Below, one piece after another: positions 27,055-37,450 of a stretch of DNA of 40,521 nucleotides. Position numbers and translations under genes: made by a program. Numbering within the stretch: the first letter of the stretch is position 1; every line of letters begins with the position of its first letter. Source of the DNA: Prochlorococcus sp. AG-335-I21 (lineage in GTDB: Bacteria > Cyanobacteriota > Cyanobacteriia > PCC-6307 > Cyanobiaceae); the NCBI GenBank assembly GCA_003282225.1, contig QBZO01000006.1:1-40521 (forward strand), in the 5' to 3' direction. Under the pieces are notes generated by a model. It was not told the origin of the DNA. It ran no database searches and saw only the letters and a program-made list of their open reading frames with translations.

Positions 27055-30000
27055 TTATTTATTTAGAGTCCTTTTTTTTGTTACAAATTTGAACGCCTCA
27101 ATGATATCTCCTTCACTCCAAGTTGAGAATTTATCACATCCAACTCCACATTCGAAACCAGTATTAACTTCTTTTACATCATCTTTAGATCTTTTCAGAG
27201 AATCTAAATTACCTTCAAATATTATTTTACCTGATCTAAGTACTCTCAAAGAACAATTTCTTTGAAGCTTACCACTTTGTATGTAGCATCCAGCAATTGC
27301 TCCTTTTCCAACCGCAAATGTCGCTCTTACTTCAGCTTGACCTAAAGATTCCTCAACAAGATCAGGTTCAAGTAATCCTTCCATAGCAGATTGAATATCT
27401 TCTAAAAGTTTATAAATGACTTCATACTCTCGTATGTCAACATCATTTGCGTCGGCCGCTCTTTTAGCTCCAGAGGCTAATGATGTGTTGAAGCCTATTA
27501 TTACTGAGCCAGAGGCAGCAGCAAGATCTATGTCAGTCTCAGTTATTTCTCCAGGCGCGGAGAGTAGGACTCTAACTTGAACCTCATTCTTTGGTAATTG
27601 TTCTAATGAGCCTAAAATAGCTTCTACACTCCCTTGGACATCTGCTTTAAGAATTAGATTTAATTCTTTAAGTTCTCCATCATTCGCTTGAGAAGATAAA
27701 GATGATAAACTTACCCTTCTTGATGCCATTTGCTGGGCTAATTTTGTTGCTCTTGCATCAGTCGCTCTATCTCCAACAATCGCTCTAGCAGATTTCTCAT
27801 CAGGATAAACTTCAAATTCATCACCAGCTGTCGGGACTTCGCTAAATCCAAGTGCTTCCACTGGACATGAAGGCCCAGCCTCCTTAATTCTATTACCATG
27901 TTCATCGACCATGGCTCTAATTTTCCCAAGGACTGAACCTGCGGCTAAAACATCACCAGCTTTTAATGTGCCATTTTGTACTAATAAAGTTGCAACAGGA
28001 CCTTTAGCTTTATCTAAATGGGCTTCAATTACTGTCCCTTTAGCTAATCTTTCTGGGTTTGCTTGGAGATCTTCAACTTCAGAAACTAACAGGATCATCT
28101 CGAGTAATTTATCAATATTTTGTTTTTTGATTGCACTGACTGGAACCATAACAACGTCCCCACCCCAGTCTTCGGCGATTAGATCTTTTTCTGATAATTC
28201 CTGTTTAACTCTGTCTGGAGAAGCACCTTCTTTATCAATTTTATTTATAGCTACCACTATTGGTACTTTTGCTGCTCTTGCGTGACTGATAGCTTCGAGT
28301 GTTTGAGGTCTGCACCCATCATCAGCAGCTACTACAAGTACCGCCACGTCTGTAACTTTCGTACCTCTTGCACGCATTGCGGTGAAAGCTTCATGGCCTG
28401 GAGTATCAAGAAAAGTTAGTTTTTTCTTTTTTGATTCGTGCTCAAATTCAACCTGATAAGCCCCTATATGTTGAGTTATCCCACCTGCTTCTCCGGAGGC
28501 TATTCTAGATTCTCTTATGGAATCTAAAAGACTTGTTTTACCATGGTCAACATGACCCATTACTGTAATGACTGGAGGCCTTTTGATAAGACTTTCAATA
28601 TCATCTTTTTCAATCATGTCCACTGTCTTCTTTGCAGCCTCTTCAACATCATCTTGTAGAACAGGGACTCCAAATTCCTCGGCCACTGTTTCGATGGTTG
28701 CCAAGTCAAGTGATTGAGTAACTGTAGCTGTAATCCCTTTGAAAAAAAGAGATTTGATTATTTCAGAACTTTCAAGACTAAGCTTATCGGCTAATTCTTG
28801 TACTGTTAAATTATCTTCAGGTATTATTATCATTTCAGGTCTTACTTGTTTTGCATCTTTCGCTGCTCTTAATTCCATCGCTCTTCTTTTTTGTCTTTGC
28901 CTAGTAGTCTCTTTTTTCTTTTTCTTGAATTGTCTTGAGGGTTTTTGTGATTTGATCTCTTCAGATTTTTCTTTTTTTGGACGAGCCAAACTAGCTGATA
29001 ATATTGAAACTTTCTCTCCTGAGTAGCCACTAGTCTCAGAGGTTAATGAATCATCATTTTCGCCAATAATATGGACTTTTTGTCTTTGTTTTTGTGGGTT
29101 TTTATTTCTTAATGCTTCTAACTTGGCACTGTCGTCCCAATCTGTTCTGCCAGGCTTCTTAGAGTTGCTTGCGAATGATTTATGAGGCGGTTTCTTAGCT
29201 GTGGGAGATGCATTTAAACGACTATTAGGTGATTTAACCTTCTGATTGGTCCCCTCGAGTTTTTGTTTGTTTACATTAGAAGTATTTGGTTTTTCTTTAT
29301 TTGATGCATGAGTTTTCTGTAGCTGCATCAATTCATTAGGTGCTACTGGCTTTCTAATTCTGGAGGGACTTTGATTACTAAATTTCGAACCGACCCTATT
29401 GAAATCTCCCTGTCTATAAGACCCGCCTTGTCTATTTGGAACACCCTGCCTATCCCGCTCCTGCCTCCCTGGTCTAGTTGGAGTGCCCTCTCCATAAGGA
29501 CTGCCTGGCCTGTTTGGAACATTTTGGCGGCTTGGCCTATTGGAATTTGCTTGTTTATTAGGAATACCATTCCTATTTGCAGAAATTGGTGAACCAGATG
29601 AGGGTTTCCTGCTATTAGTATTTGGCCTATTTGAATTAATTTTAGGATCTTCCCTTCTTATCGGGGCGCCTACTAGTTCAGGTGTATTTTTTACATGAGG
29701 ACTATTTAAATTCTTTTTAGGCAAATTATTATTATCATTTTTATTTGATAATTGAGCCCTTTGATTAACTGAGTTATTTATTTTGTTTGCGTTTATATTC
29801 CTATTTGAATTTGCTAAATTTTTTGGTTTTTCAATTAGTTGAATAGGAGGTCTTGCAGAAGTTTTTATTGGAGATAAAGAGGAATTTTTTAAAGGCTTTT
29901 TGTCCTGTACAACCCTTGAGTCTTTTATGTCTTTAAGATTTGGATTTGTTTTTATTATGTTATTAGTTTTATTTTGAGTCTTTGAAAGTGCTTGAGATTT

Positions 30001-30426
30001 GAGGTTAGAGACAATAGAAGGGGGATTTGGATTTTTTAAATTATTTAAATTTCTTTTGTTTGAGCTTTCTAGCGAATTTTCTTGTTTATTTATGGGCTTA
30101 ATTAAAAGAGGTTTTTTATTTAAACCTTCTTTTGATAAATTCTCTGGATGCAAGTTACTTGATAAAGTTTTATTGTTTTCATTATCATTATTTTTTGGTT
30201 TTTCAGTTTTTGCTTTAAATGTAGATTTACTTACGGAAAGAATTGTTTTGCCTGGATTTTTGTTAGTTATAAGATTTTTTATTTTTTTTGCATCTTCCAA
30301 GCTTATTGAACTGCTATGACTTTTTACTGATATCGAAAGTTTTTGAGCAGCATCCAATATATCTTTATTTTCCAGTTTTAAATCTCTGGAAAGTTCATAA
30401 ACTCTGATTTTATCGCTGATAGTCAT
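27055..30426 (-). CDS. infB: translation initiation factor IF-2
   Basis: This is a 1123-residue IF-2 that places initiator tRNA on the 30S subunit and promotes subunit joining. The first 50 residues are an IF2-N domain ([18 protein letters not shown]). Residues about 60-500 are a low-complexity N/K/P/S-rich linker, with Arg-Gly-Pro repeats at about 280-370 ([16 protein letters not shown]). A second IF2-N domain lies around 545-600, and the G domain starts near 620 ([37 protein letters not shown]). Domains II-IV complete the C-terminus. The long N-terminal extension is typical of cyanobacterial IF-2. It is the last gene of the rimP-nusA-ylxR-infB operon. Confidence 0.96.
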   Translation of the reverse strand: MTISDKIRVYELSRDLKLENKDILDAAQKLSISVKSHSSSISLEDAKKIKNLITNKNPGKTILSVSKSTFKAKTEKPKNNDNENNKTLSSNLHPENLSKEGLNKKPLLIKPINKQENSLESSNKRNLNNLKNPNPPSIVSNLKSQALSKTQNKTNNIIKTNPNLKDIKDSRVVQDKKPLKNSSLSPIKTSARPPIQLIEKPKNLANSNRNINANKINNSVNQRAQLSNKNDNNNLPKKNLNSPHVKNTPELVGAPIRREDPKINSNRPNTNSRKPSSGSPISANRNGIPNKQANSNRPSRQNVPNRPGSPYGEGTPTRPGRQERDRQGVPNRQGGSYRQGDFNRVGSKFSNQSPSRIRKPVAPNELMQLQKTHASNKEKPNTSNVNKQKLEGTNQKVKSPNSRLNASPTAKKPPHKSFASNSKKPGRTDWDDSAKLEALRNKNPQKQRQKVHIIGENDDSLTSETSGYSGEKVSILSASLARPKKEKSEEIKSQKPSRQFKKKKKETTRQRQKRRAMELRAAKDAKQVRPEMIIIPEDNLTVQELADKLSLESSEIIKSLFFKGITATVTQSLDLATIETVAEEFGVPVLQDDVEEAAKKTVDMIEKDDIESLIKRPPVITVMGHVDHGKTSLLDSIRESRIASGEAGGITQHIGAYQVEFEHESKKKKLTFLDTPGHEAFTAMRARGTKVTDVAVLVVAADDGCRPQTLEAISHARAAKVPIVVAINKIDKEGASPDRVKQELSEKDLIAEDWGGDVVMVPVSAIKKQNIDKLLEMILLVSEVEDLQANPERLAKGTVIEAHLDKAKGPVATLLVQNGTLKAGDVLAAGSVLGKIRAMVDEHGNRIKEAGPSCPVEALGFSEVPTAGDEFEVYPDEKSARAIVGDRATDARATKLAQQMASRRVSLSSLSSQANDGELKELNLILKADVQGSVEAILGSLEQLPKNEVQVRVLLSAPGEITETDIDLAAASGSVIIGFNTSLASGAKRAADANDVDIREYEVIYKLLEDIQSAMEGLLEPDLVEESLGQAEVRATFAVGKGAIAGCYIQSGKLQRNCSLRVLRSGKIIFEGNLDSLKRSKDDVKEVNTGFECGVGCDKFSTWSEGDIIEAFKFVTKKRTLNK

Positions 30427-30497
30427 TTAATCTGAATGTAACTCTTTTTTGGAAATTTAAGAGAATATAATTTTAATTATATGCCCTTTTGGGATAG

Positions 30498-30758
30498 TTA
30501 TTTATAGTTTGCAATTTCCCTATCAAAAATATTAAAAAATACAGGATTTAAAATGCCTTTTAAAGCTTTTTGAAGCTTTTTTTTAAGTTTAGGATCTGTG
30601 TAACACTTTTTTGATTTACAAATGTAAGCAGAACGACCCATACCTTGGTTAAGCATTATTCCTAACTTATGATCATTAGTAATCTTCATAAGATTATTTC
30701 TATCAAAAGTTGTCCTGCAAGAAATGCACTTGCGCATAACAGGAGATTTCTGTATCAC
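30498..30758 (-). CDS. ylxR: YlxR family RNA-binding-like protein (DUF448)
   Basis: This is an 86-residue YlxR with CISCRTTFDRNNLMKI and GRSAYICKSKKC, matching the family's conserved RxCxxC and GRGAYxC-type motifs. The gene sits between nusA and infB in very many bacteria; a nucleoid- or RNA-binding role has been proposed. The GTG start overlaps the nusA TGA (GTGA), so translation is probably coupled. Met8 (MRKCISC) is an alternative start that fits the family's usual N-terminus. Confidence 0.92.
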   Translation of the reverse strand: MIQKSPVMRKCISCRTTFDRNNLMKITNDHKLGIMLNQGMGRSAYICKSKKCYTDPKLKKKLQKALKGILNPVFFNIFDREIANYK

Positions 30759-32158
30759 CGAGTTTTCTCCTCTCTAGACGAAATTTCCATTTGTTTCAAG
30801 TTTTCTGTTTGGTCGTTTTCTGAGAGAGTTTCTTCGTCATATCGTTCATCTCCATATTCTTCATCATCTTCAGGCAAAGGGTAAAGCTCCCTTAATCTTT
30901 TATCTTCTGCAGCTCTTTCTGCTTGTTCAGCCTCCAATCTCTGTTCAGCTTCTCTTTGAAGATTCTCTTCCTCCTCCCTTTGAATAATTAATTCTGCTAC
31001 TGCAGAGTCTTCAGCCTTTTGATCATATTCATGGGAGTTTTTAACGTCTATTTTCCAGCCTGTTAACCTAGCAGCAAGACGAACATTTTGACCTTCTCTT
31101 CCTATGGCAAGACTTAATTGATCAGGAGGAACTAAAACATGAGCATGTTGTCCTTCTGGATCAACAAGTCTGACAAGGTCAACTTTAGCAGGACTCAAAG
31201 AATTTAGTATGTATTGAATAGGGTCAGATGACCACTTTATAACATCTATTTTTTCTCCCCTTAATTCATTGACTACTTGTTGAATTCTTGCTCCTCTTGC
31301 TCCAATGCAAGCACCGACTGGATCAACTTCTGTTTCAATACTATCTACGGCGACTTTAGTCCTTGGGCCAACAGCTCTTGAAGGAGGATTTGCTTCTCTT
31401 GAAACAGCAACAATTTTTACTGTGCCTTCTTGAATTTCTGGGACTTCATTTTCGAATAAATAAACCACTAGACCAGCATTAGCTCTACTTACAAAAAGTT
31501 GAGGACCTTTTCTTGCTACCTCGCTAACTTCTTTAAGAAAAACTTTGAATGTAGCGTTAGCTCTATAATTGTCATTAGGTAATTGATCCCTTTTAGGAAG
31601 TTCTGCTTCTACTTCTGGTCTGCCGATTCCTGAGCTAACTCCCATAATTACTGACTGTCTCTCAAATCTTATAACTCTTGCAGTTAAAACAGGATCCTCC
31701 AAATCTGCGAATTCTTCCTGAATCATTTTCCTTTGTTGGTCTCTCAACTTTTGAGCCAATACTTGCTTCGTTGTTGAGGCAGCCATTCTACCAAAATCCT
31801 CTTTTTCGGGAGTGACATCTAAAACGACGGTATCACCTATTTGAGCATCATCAGCAACTTGTTTAACTTCTTGAAGAGATATTTGATGATCTTCGCTTTC
31901 AACCTCTTCAACAATAATTTTACTCGATAAAATTCGATAACCCTCTTCTTCTAGATCGAATCCTACATCAAAATTACTAAAATATTCTTCATCAAATGGA
32001 TCTTCTTTCACTCCAATGTAGAAAGTTTTTCGGTATTTTTCGTAACCTTTAAGTAAAGCTTCACGTAAAGCTGATTCCACAACGTGAGGAGGTAATTTTT
32101 TTTCCTCACTTATGTCTTCAATAAGATTGTTTAAACCTGGGAGAATTACTAATGCCAT
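30755..32158 (-). CDS. nusA: transcription termination/antitermination factor NusA
   Basis: This is a 467-residue NusA. The N-terminal RNA polymerase-binding domain (1-130) is followed by S1 (about 135-200) and two KH domains (about 205-345, including VGACIGARGARIQQVV and LAIGREGQNVRLAARLTGW). The E. coli-type acidic repeat domains are absent; instead the C-terminus is a highly charged coiled-coil-like tail (IIQREEEENLQREAEQR, then an acidic stretch with DDEEYGDERYDEE). NusA binds RNA polymerase and modulates pausing, termination and antitermination. It lies 36 bp after rimP and overlaps ylxR by 4 bp. Confidence 0.96.
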   Translation of the reverse strand: MALVILPGLNNLIEDISEEKKLPPHVVESALREALLKGYEKYRKTFYIGVKEDPFDEEYFSNFDVGFDLEEEGYRILSSKIIVEEVESEDHQISLQEVKQVADDAQIGDTVVLDVTPEKEDFGRMAASTTKQVLAQKLRDQQRKMIQEEFADLEDPVLTARVIRFERQSVIMGVSSGIGRPEVEAELPKRDQLPNDNYRANATFKVFLKEVSEVARKGPQLFVSRANAGLVVYLFENEVPEIQEGTVKIVAVSREANPPSRAVGPRTKVAVDSIETEVDPVGACIGARGARIQQVVNELRGEKIDVIKWSSDPIQYILNSLSPAKVDLVRLVDPEGQHAHVLVPPDQLSLAIGREGQNVRLAARLTGWKIDVKNSHEYDQKAEDSAVAELIIQREEEENLQREAEQRLEAEQAERAAEDKRLRELYPLPEDDEEYGDERYDEETLSENDQTENLKQMEISSREEKTR

Positions 32159-32194
32159 CTATGATGGGTAAAATGAATAAGAGTTGATAATTAA

Positions 32195-32662
32195 TTAGTC
32201 TTTAAAAGTGCAAAGACTAACCTTTAATACTTCATTAAAGGGAATTTTTTTAATCTTACCTTTAATGTTAATGGCTAAATAATCTTTAGACTTTTCATAA
32301 AGTAAACCGTTCAAAAATTTTATTTGAGAATTTTTTTGGTTTAACTCAACATTAACTGGAAAACCTTTAAAAGTTTTGAAGTCTCTTTCTGAGGTTAATT
32401 CATCACTGACACCTTGACTACTAATTTCTAAAACATATGAACAATTTAAAAGATTTGAATTCTCAATCACATTAATAGCGGGGTTATTGAATCTTGAACA
32501 GTCATCTAAAGTAATATCATCATTGTTATTTTTGCAAATAATAATTTTTATAATAATGGGATTTTGATTTGTCAGTATATTTAAACTATGTATCTTTAGG
32601 TTAAATCCTTTAGCGACTCCTTGAAGAAGAATTTCTAACTTGCTTTTACATTCCTTATCCAA
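32195..32662 (-). CDS. rimP: ribosome maturation factor RimP
   Basis: This is a 155-residue RimP needed for 30S subunit maturation. Its position as the first gene before nusA, its length and the family pattern ([19 protein letters not shown], then [38 protein letters not shown]) support the call; the usual SPG is SQG here. The C-terminal domain is the small SH3-like barrel. It has no gene upstream on the strand, so the operon promoter should lie in the 162 bp spacer to the divergent htrA-type gene. Confidence 0.92.
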   Translation of the reverse strand: MDKECKSKLEILLQGVAKGFNLKIHSLNILTNQNPIIIKIIICKNNNDDITLDDCSRFNNPAINVIENSNLLNCSYVLEISSQGVSDELTSERDFKTFKGFPVNVELNQKNSQIKFLNGLLYEKSKDYLAINIKGKIKKIPFNEVLKVSLCTFKD

Positions 32663-32818
32663 TTTATTTTAAGTAGGTAGTTTTAATAATTGATTATTTG
32701 CACATATCAAAAAGTTTTATTGAAAAATAGTTTTTATTATGTGTATTTTATGGATGTTAACAAAAAAACAACAATAGGAATTTTATTCAATTAAATTCTG
32801 GATATTCTTGATATTTAA

Positions 32819-33955
<1,137 letters not shown>

Positions 33956-34002
33956 AGCATCTGTTGAAATTTAATAATCTATAAACTTTAGGTCAAAACA
34001 TT

Positions 34003-34716
34003 TTGGATTTACAGACTCAGATGAAACAAATAGTTGCTGATGCAGCTGTTAGAGAAGTAGAAGATGGAATGATCTTGGGTTTAGGATCTGGATCAACAGC
34101 TGCACTTATGATAAAAAGTCTTGCTGAACAAATTAGATCAGGCAAATTAAAAAATATTAAAGGAGTTCCAACTTCCTTTCAATCAGAGGTGCTTGCATTA
34201 GAACTCAATATCCCTTTAATTGATTTAGCTGCAGTTCCTTACATTGATTTAGCCATTGATGGAGCGGATGAAGTAGATCCTGAATTTCAACTCATTAAGG
34301 GTGGGGGAGCTTGCCATGTACGAGAGAAATTGGTTGCATCTAAAGCAAATAAATTATTAATTGTTGTTGATGAATCAAAGCTAGTACAAAATTTAAACCT
34401 AGTTTTCCCTCTCCCTGTGGAGGTTATGCCTTCTGCGTGGAAGCAGGTTAAGGATATAATTTCAGGAATGGGTGGAGTTTCTAATTTAAGGATGGCAACA
34501 AAAAAAGCAGGCCCAGTGGTCACTGATCAAGGTAATTTGATTTTGGATGTTTTATTTGATGCTGGCATAAAAGATCCAAAAGATTTAGAAATGCGTATTA
34601 ATAATATTCCTGGAGTTTTGGAAAATGGATTATTTGTTGATTTAGCAGATAAGGTTTTGGTGGGTAAAATTGAAGATAATGTTCCAGTATTATTTTCACC
34701 TTCTAGGGAAAGTTAA
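34003..34716 (+). CDS. rpiA: ribose-5-phosphate isomerase A
   Basis: This is a 237-residue enzyme that interconverts ribose 5-phosphate and ribulose 5-phosphate in the Calvin and pentose phosphate cycles. Signature blocks are [24 protein letters not shown] and [16 protein letters not shown]. It begins at a TTG at 34003; Met7 (base 34021) is an alternative start. Its TAA overlaps the convergent hisD stop codon (both within TTAA at 34713-34716). Confidence 0.96.
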   Translation: MDLQTQMKQIVADAAVREVEDGMILGLGSGSTAALMIKSLAEQIRSGKLKNIKGVPTSFQSEVLALELNIPLIDLAAVPYIDLAIDGADEVDPEFQLIKGGGACHVREKLVASKANKLLIVVDESKLVQNLNLVFPLPVEVMPSAWKQVKDIISGMGGVSNLRMATKKAGPVVTDQGNLILDVLFDAGIKDPKDLEMRINNIPGVLENGLFVDLADKVLVGKIEDNVPVLFSPSRES

Positions 34717-35999
34717 TCTTCAAATCTAATTTTTACTGAATTTGCATGACTATGTAAACCCTCACTATTTGCCAAATTTATAATATCCAAGCTGTTAATT
34801 TTTAAACTTTTTTCATTAAATTCAATTATTGAAGAATTCTTCATGAAAGTTTCGACTCCTAATGAACCACTAAACCTCGCATTCCCACATGTTGGTAAAG
34901 TATGGTTTGGTCCAGCTAAATAATCACCTACAGCCTCCGGTGTCCATTTTCCTAAAAATATCGCACCTGCATTTTCAATAGACTTAAGCGTCGTTCTTGG
35001 ATCTACAGTAATTATTTCTAAATGTTCTGGGGCAAACTCATTACTTAGTTCAACACATGATTCTAAATTTTCGCAAATAGCAATTAATCCCCAATTTTTA
35101 ATTGATTGAATGCAAATTTCTTTTCTGGGGTGATGCTCTATTTTCTTAAAGACTTCATCAAAAACTTCTTGAGCTTGATCATTTGATGTGGTCAACAGTA
35201 TTGAGGAAGCTAAAGGGTCATGCTCGGCTTGTGCTAATAAATCTGATGCTATTTGAGAACTTTTGGCTGTTCTATCGGCGATGATTAAAATTTCACTTGG
35301 ACCGGCTAAGGAATCAATTCCAGTTGATCCGTAAATTAACTTTTTAGCAGTGGTTACATAGATATTTCCAGGTCCCGAAATTACATCAACTTTATTTATT
35401 TGCTTTGTGCCAAATGCTAATGCTCCAATTGCCTGTGCTCCGCCAATTCTAAAAACTTTATCAACCCCTGATAAGTAAGCAGCAGCTAAAACAGTTTTAT
35501 TTATTTTCCCTTTTGTGTTTCCCGGAGATACCATTGAAATTTCTTTAACTCCAGCTACTTTTGCAGGTATCGCATTCATTAAAACTGTACTTGGATATGC
35601 CGCTCTCCCTCCAGGAATATATAAACCAGCATTTTTTACAGGCATCCATTTCCTTTGGACGGAGTCACCATATTCTCCTTTTATAATAAATGATTCAGGA
35701 AGTTCTTTTTCATGAAACTTTTTTATTCTTTGATAGGCAATTTCTAATGATTGTTTTAAATGCTGATCTGTCTCTTCCCACGCAGTTTTTAAATCCCTAT
35801 TACTTACTTGCATTGGTTTAGGTTGGTATCCATCAAATTTTTTTGTATATTTTTCTACAGCTACATCTCCATGAACTTTCACCTCTTGAAGAATATCTTC
35901 AACAATTGAATTTATTTTTTTATTGTCTCCAGAGGTAGTCCTTTGAGAAATTCTTCTTAACTCTTGGGAAGCTTTTTGTTTAGTATCTATAATCTTCAT
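34713..35999 (-). CDS. hisD: histidinol dehydrogenase
   Basis: This is a 428-residue enzyme that oxidises histidinol to histidine in the last two steps of histidine synthesis, NAD- and zinc-dependent. Family blocks seen are [26 protein letters not shown], the [12 protein letters not shown] segment, [32 protein letters not shown] and [10 protein letters not shown]. No other his genes are near, which fits the scattered his genes of cyanobacteria. It is convergent and overlapping with rpiA, and divergent from rpsT. Confidence 0.97.
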   Translation of the reverse strand: MKIIDTKQKASQELRRISQRTTSGDNKKINSIVEDILQEVKVHGDVAVEKYTKKFDGYQPKPMQVSNRDLKTAWEETDQHLKQSLEIAYQRIKKFHEKELPESFIIKGEYGDSVQRKWMPVKNAGLYIPGGRAAYPSTVLMNAIPAKVAGVKEISMVSPGNTKGKINKTVLAAAYLSGVDKVFRIGGAQAIGALAFGTKQINKVDVISGPGNIYVTTAKKLIYGSTGIDSLAGPSEILIIADRTAKSSQIASDLLAQAEHDPLASSILLTTSNDQAQEVFDEVFKKIEHHPRKEICIQSIKNWGLIAICENLESCVELSNEFAPEHLEIITVDPRTTLKSIENAGAIFLGKWTPEAVGDYLAGPNHTLPTCGNARFSGSLGVETFMKNSSIIEFNEKSLKINSLDIINLANSEGLHSHANSVKIRFED

Positions 36000-36061
36000 A
36001 TTCTTAGTACTTAATTTAAATTCAATTAATTACGTAAATCACTGATCTAAATTATATATTA

Positions 36062-36091
36062 TTGATTAGTAGACTATCTATTTGATATAAT
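36062..36091 (+). promoter_or_regulatory. strong sigma-70-type promoter for rpsT
   Basis: A perfect TATAAT (36086-36091) lies 18 bp after TTGATT (36062-36067). Transcription from it would start about 20 bases before the rpsT GTG. This is the best promoter match I see in the window. Confidence 0.6.
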
Positions 36092-36118
36092 ATAAATCTA
36101 TATTTTAACCTAATTTCT

Positions 36119-36412
36119 GTGGCTAATAACAAATCAGCGAAAAAAAGAATTCAAGTTGCTGAGAGAAATCGTTTAGTTAATAAATCATATAAATCAACAG
36201 TAAGAACGCTAACAAAAAAAACACTAGCTAACTGTGAGAAATATAAGCAACAACCTAATTCAGACAACAAAGATTTAGTTCTTGTTAGTGTAAATGAAGC
36301 TTTTAGTCTTATCGATAAGGCAGTCAAAAAGAGTGTTTTACATAAGAATAACGGTGCTAACAAAAAATCAAAAATCAACAAAGTAGTTAAAGATTTTCTT
36401 ACAAGTAAGTAA
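36119..36412 (+). CDS. rpsT: 30S ribosomal protein S20
   Basis: This is a 97-residue basic, all-helical protein with the S20 pattern (ANNKSAKKRIQVAERNRLVNKSYKS, then IDKAVKKSVLHKNNGANKKSK). S20 binds the bottom of the 16S rRNA 5' domain. It starts with GTG at 36119; the family N-terminus and an upstream promoter support this start. tatD begins only 6 bp after its stop. Confidence 0.96.
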   Translation: MANNKSAKKRIQVAERNRLVNKSYKSTVRTLTKKTLANCEKYKQQPNSDNKDLVLVSVNEAFSLIDKAVKKSVLHKNNGANKKSKINKVVKDFLTSK

Positions 36413-36418
36413 GCAAAA

Positions 36419-37213
36419 ATGACCAGTATTGAACTCATTGATTCTCATTGTCATTTGATATTTGAAAATTTTGAAGAGGATCTTGAAGAGGTTGTTTCAA
36501 GATGGCGTTCAATAGGAGTAAAAAAATTACTCCATGCATGTTGTGAATTGTCAGAAATTCCTAAATTGCAAAAAATATCTCGAAGATTTGATGAATTGTA
36601 TTACTCAGTTGGTTTACATCCTCTTGAAGCTAATAAATGGGAATGTAATTCTAAATCTATAATGAAAAATGCAGCACAAGGTGATTCAAGAGTTGTTGCT
36701 ATTGGTGAATTAGGATTAGATTTTTTTAAAAGTGAAAATACAAATAAACAAATAGAGGCTCTTGTTCCACAAATGAATTTAGCCTGGGAACTTGACTTGC
36801 CCGTAATTATTCATTGTAGAGAAGCTGCAAATGAGATGATAAAAATATGTAAGGATTTATCTAAACAAGGTATATGTCCTAAAGGAGTTCTGCATTGTTG
36901 GAGTGGAACTCAAGATGAGATGAAGCAATTTTTGGATCTAGGATTTTATATAAGTTTTAGTGGGATAGTTACATTCCCAAAAGCATACGAAATTCACGAA
37001 TGCGCAAGAAATGTTCCAGGTGATAGATATTTAATAGAAACAGATGCTCCCTTTTTAGCCCCTGTCCCATATAGAGGTAAAAGAAATGAGCCAGCTTTTG
37101 TTGAGAGTGTAGCTAAGTCTATTGCCAGTTTAAGATCTTCAGACTTGAAAAATATTGCAGATGAGTCTTCAAGGAATGCTGAAGATTTGTTTAAATTTAA
37201 CTTGATAAAGTAA
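36419..37213 (+). CDS. tatD: TatD family metal-dependent DNase/hydrolase
   Basis: This is a 264-residue TIM-barrel hydrolase. Metal ligands are visible in IDSHCHL (HxH), the Glu of AIGELGLDF, His in VIIHCREA, His in VLHCWSG, and Asp in LIETDAPFLAP. Members are 3'-5' exonucleases or broader hydrolases thought to act in DNA repair or RNA turnover. It is placed between rpsT and rpoB and may be co-transcribed with rpsT. Confidence 0.93.
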   Translation: MTSIELIDSHCHLIFENFEEDLEEVVSRWRSIGVKKLLHACCELSEIPKLQKISRRFDELYYSVGLHPLEANKWECNSKSIMKNAAQGDSRVVAIGELGLDFFKSENTNKQIEALVPQMNLAWELDLPVIIHCREAANEMIKICKDLSKQGICPKGVLHCWSGTQDEMKQFLDLGFYISFSGIVTFPKAYEIHECARNVPGDRYLIETDAPFLAPVPYRGKRNEPAFVESVAKSIASLRSSDLKNIADESSRNAEDLFKFNLIK

Positions 37214-37450
37214 CGCATAACCTGTTAGTATTAAAAATTACTGGAATTTTTTCTTAATTATTAGTAAACGGCTGATTAAAGTACGGTTTTCGGACCCTTA
37301 ACTTTGATCGTTTCAGCTAATAATAATTTAGATATTTGTTGAATTCAAGACCAAAATCTTGATTCCACTCTCAAACTCTTGATTATTTTTCTAATATTTA
37401 GATCAAGTTTATGGTAATTAGCAAATCTTACATAATGGCGGTTTTCTTGG
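37214..37450 (+). promoter_or_regulatory. rpoB leader region with repeated TCAAG/CTTGA arms
   Basis: This 237 bp spacer before rpoB contains a 6 bp hairpin TCAAGA-CCAAAA-TCTTGA (37345-37362), a further CTTGAT (37378-37383) and ATCAAG (37402-37407), so several arms could pair alternatively. There is a palindrome TTGAATTCAA near 37339-37348. A CATAAT at about 37431 could be a -10 element very close to the ATG. No small gene or tRNA is visible. Confidence 0.35.

Noticed and set aside
27911-28285. 124-aa ORF antisense to infB
   Set aside because: Shadow frame opposite the conserved G domain of IF-2; no start signal and no family pattern.
29999-30319. 106-aa ORF antisense to the infB N-terminus
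   Set aside because: Its Leu/Phe-rich composition is what the complement of a Lys/Asn-rich coding region gives.
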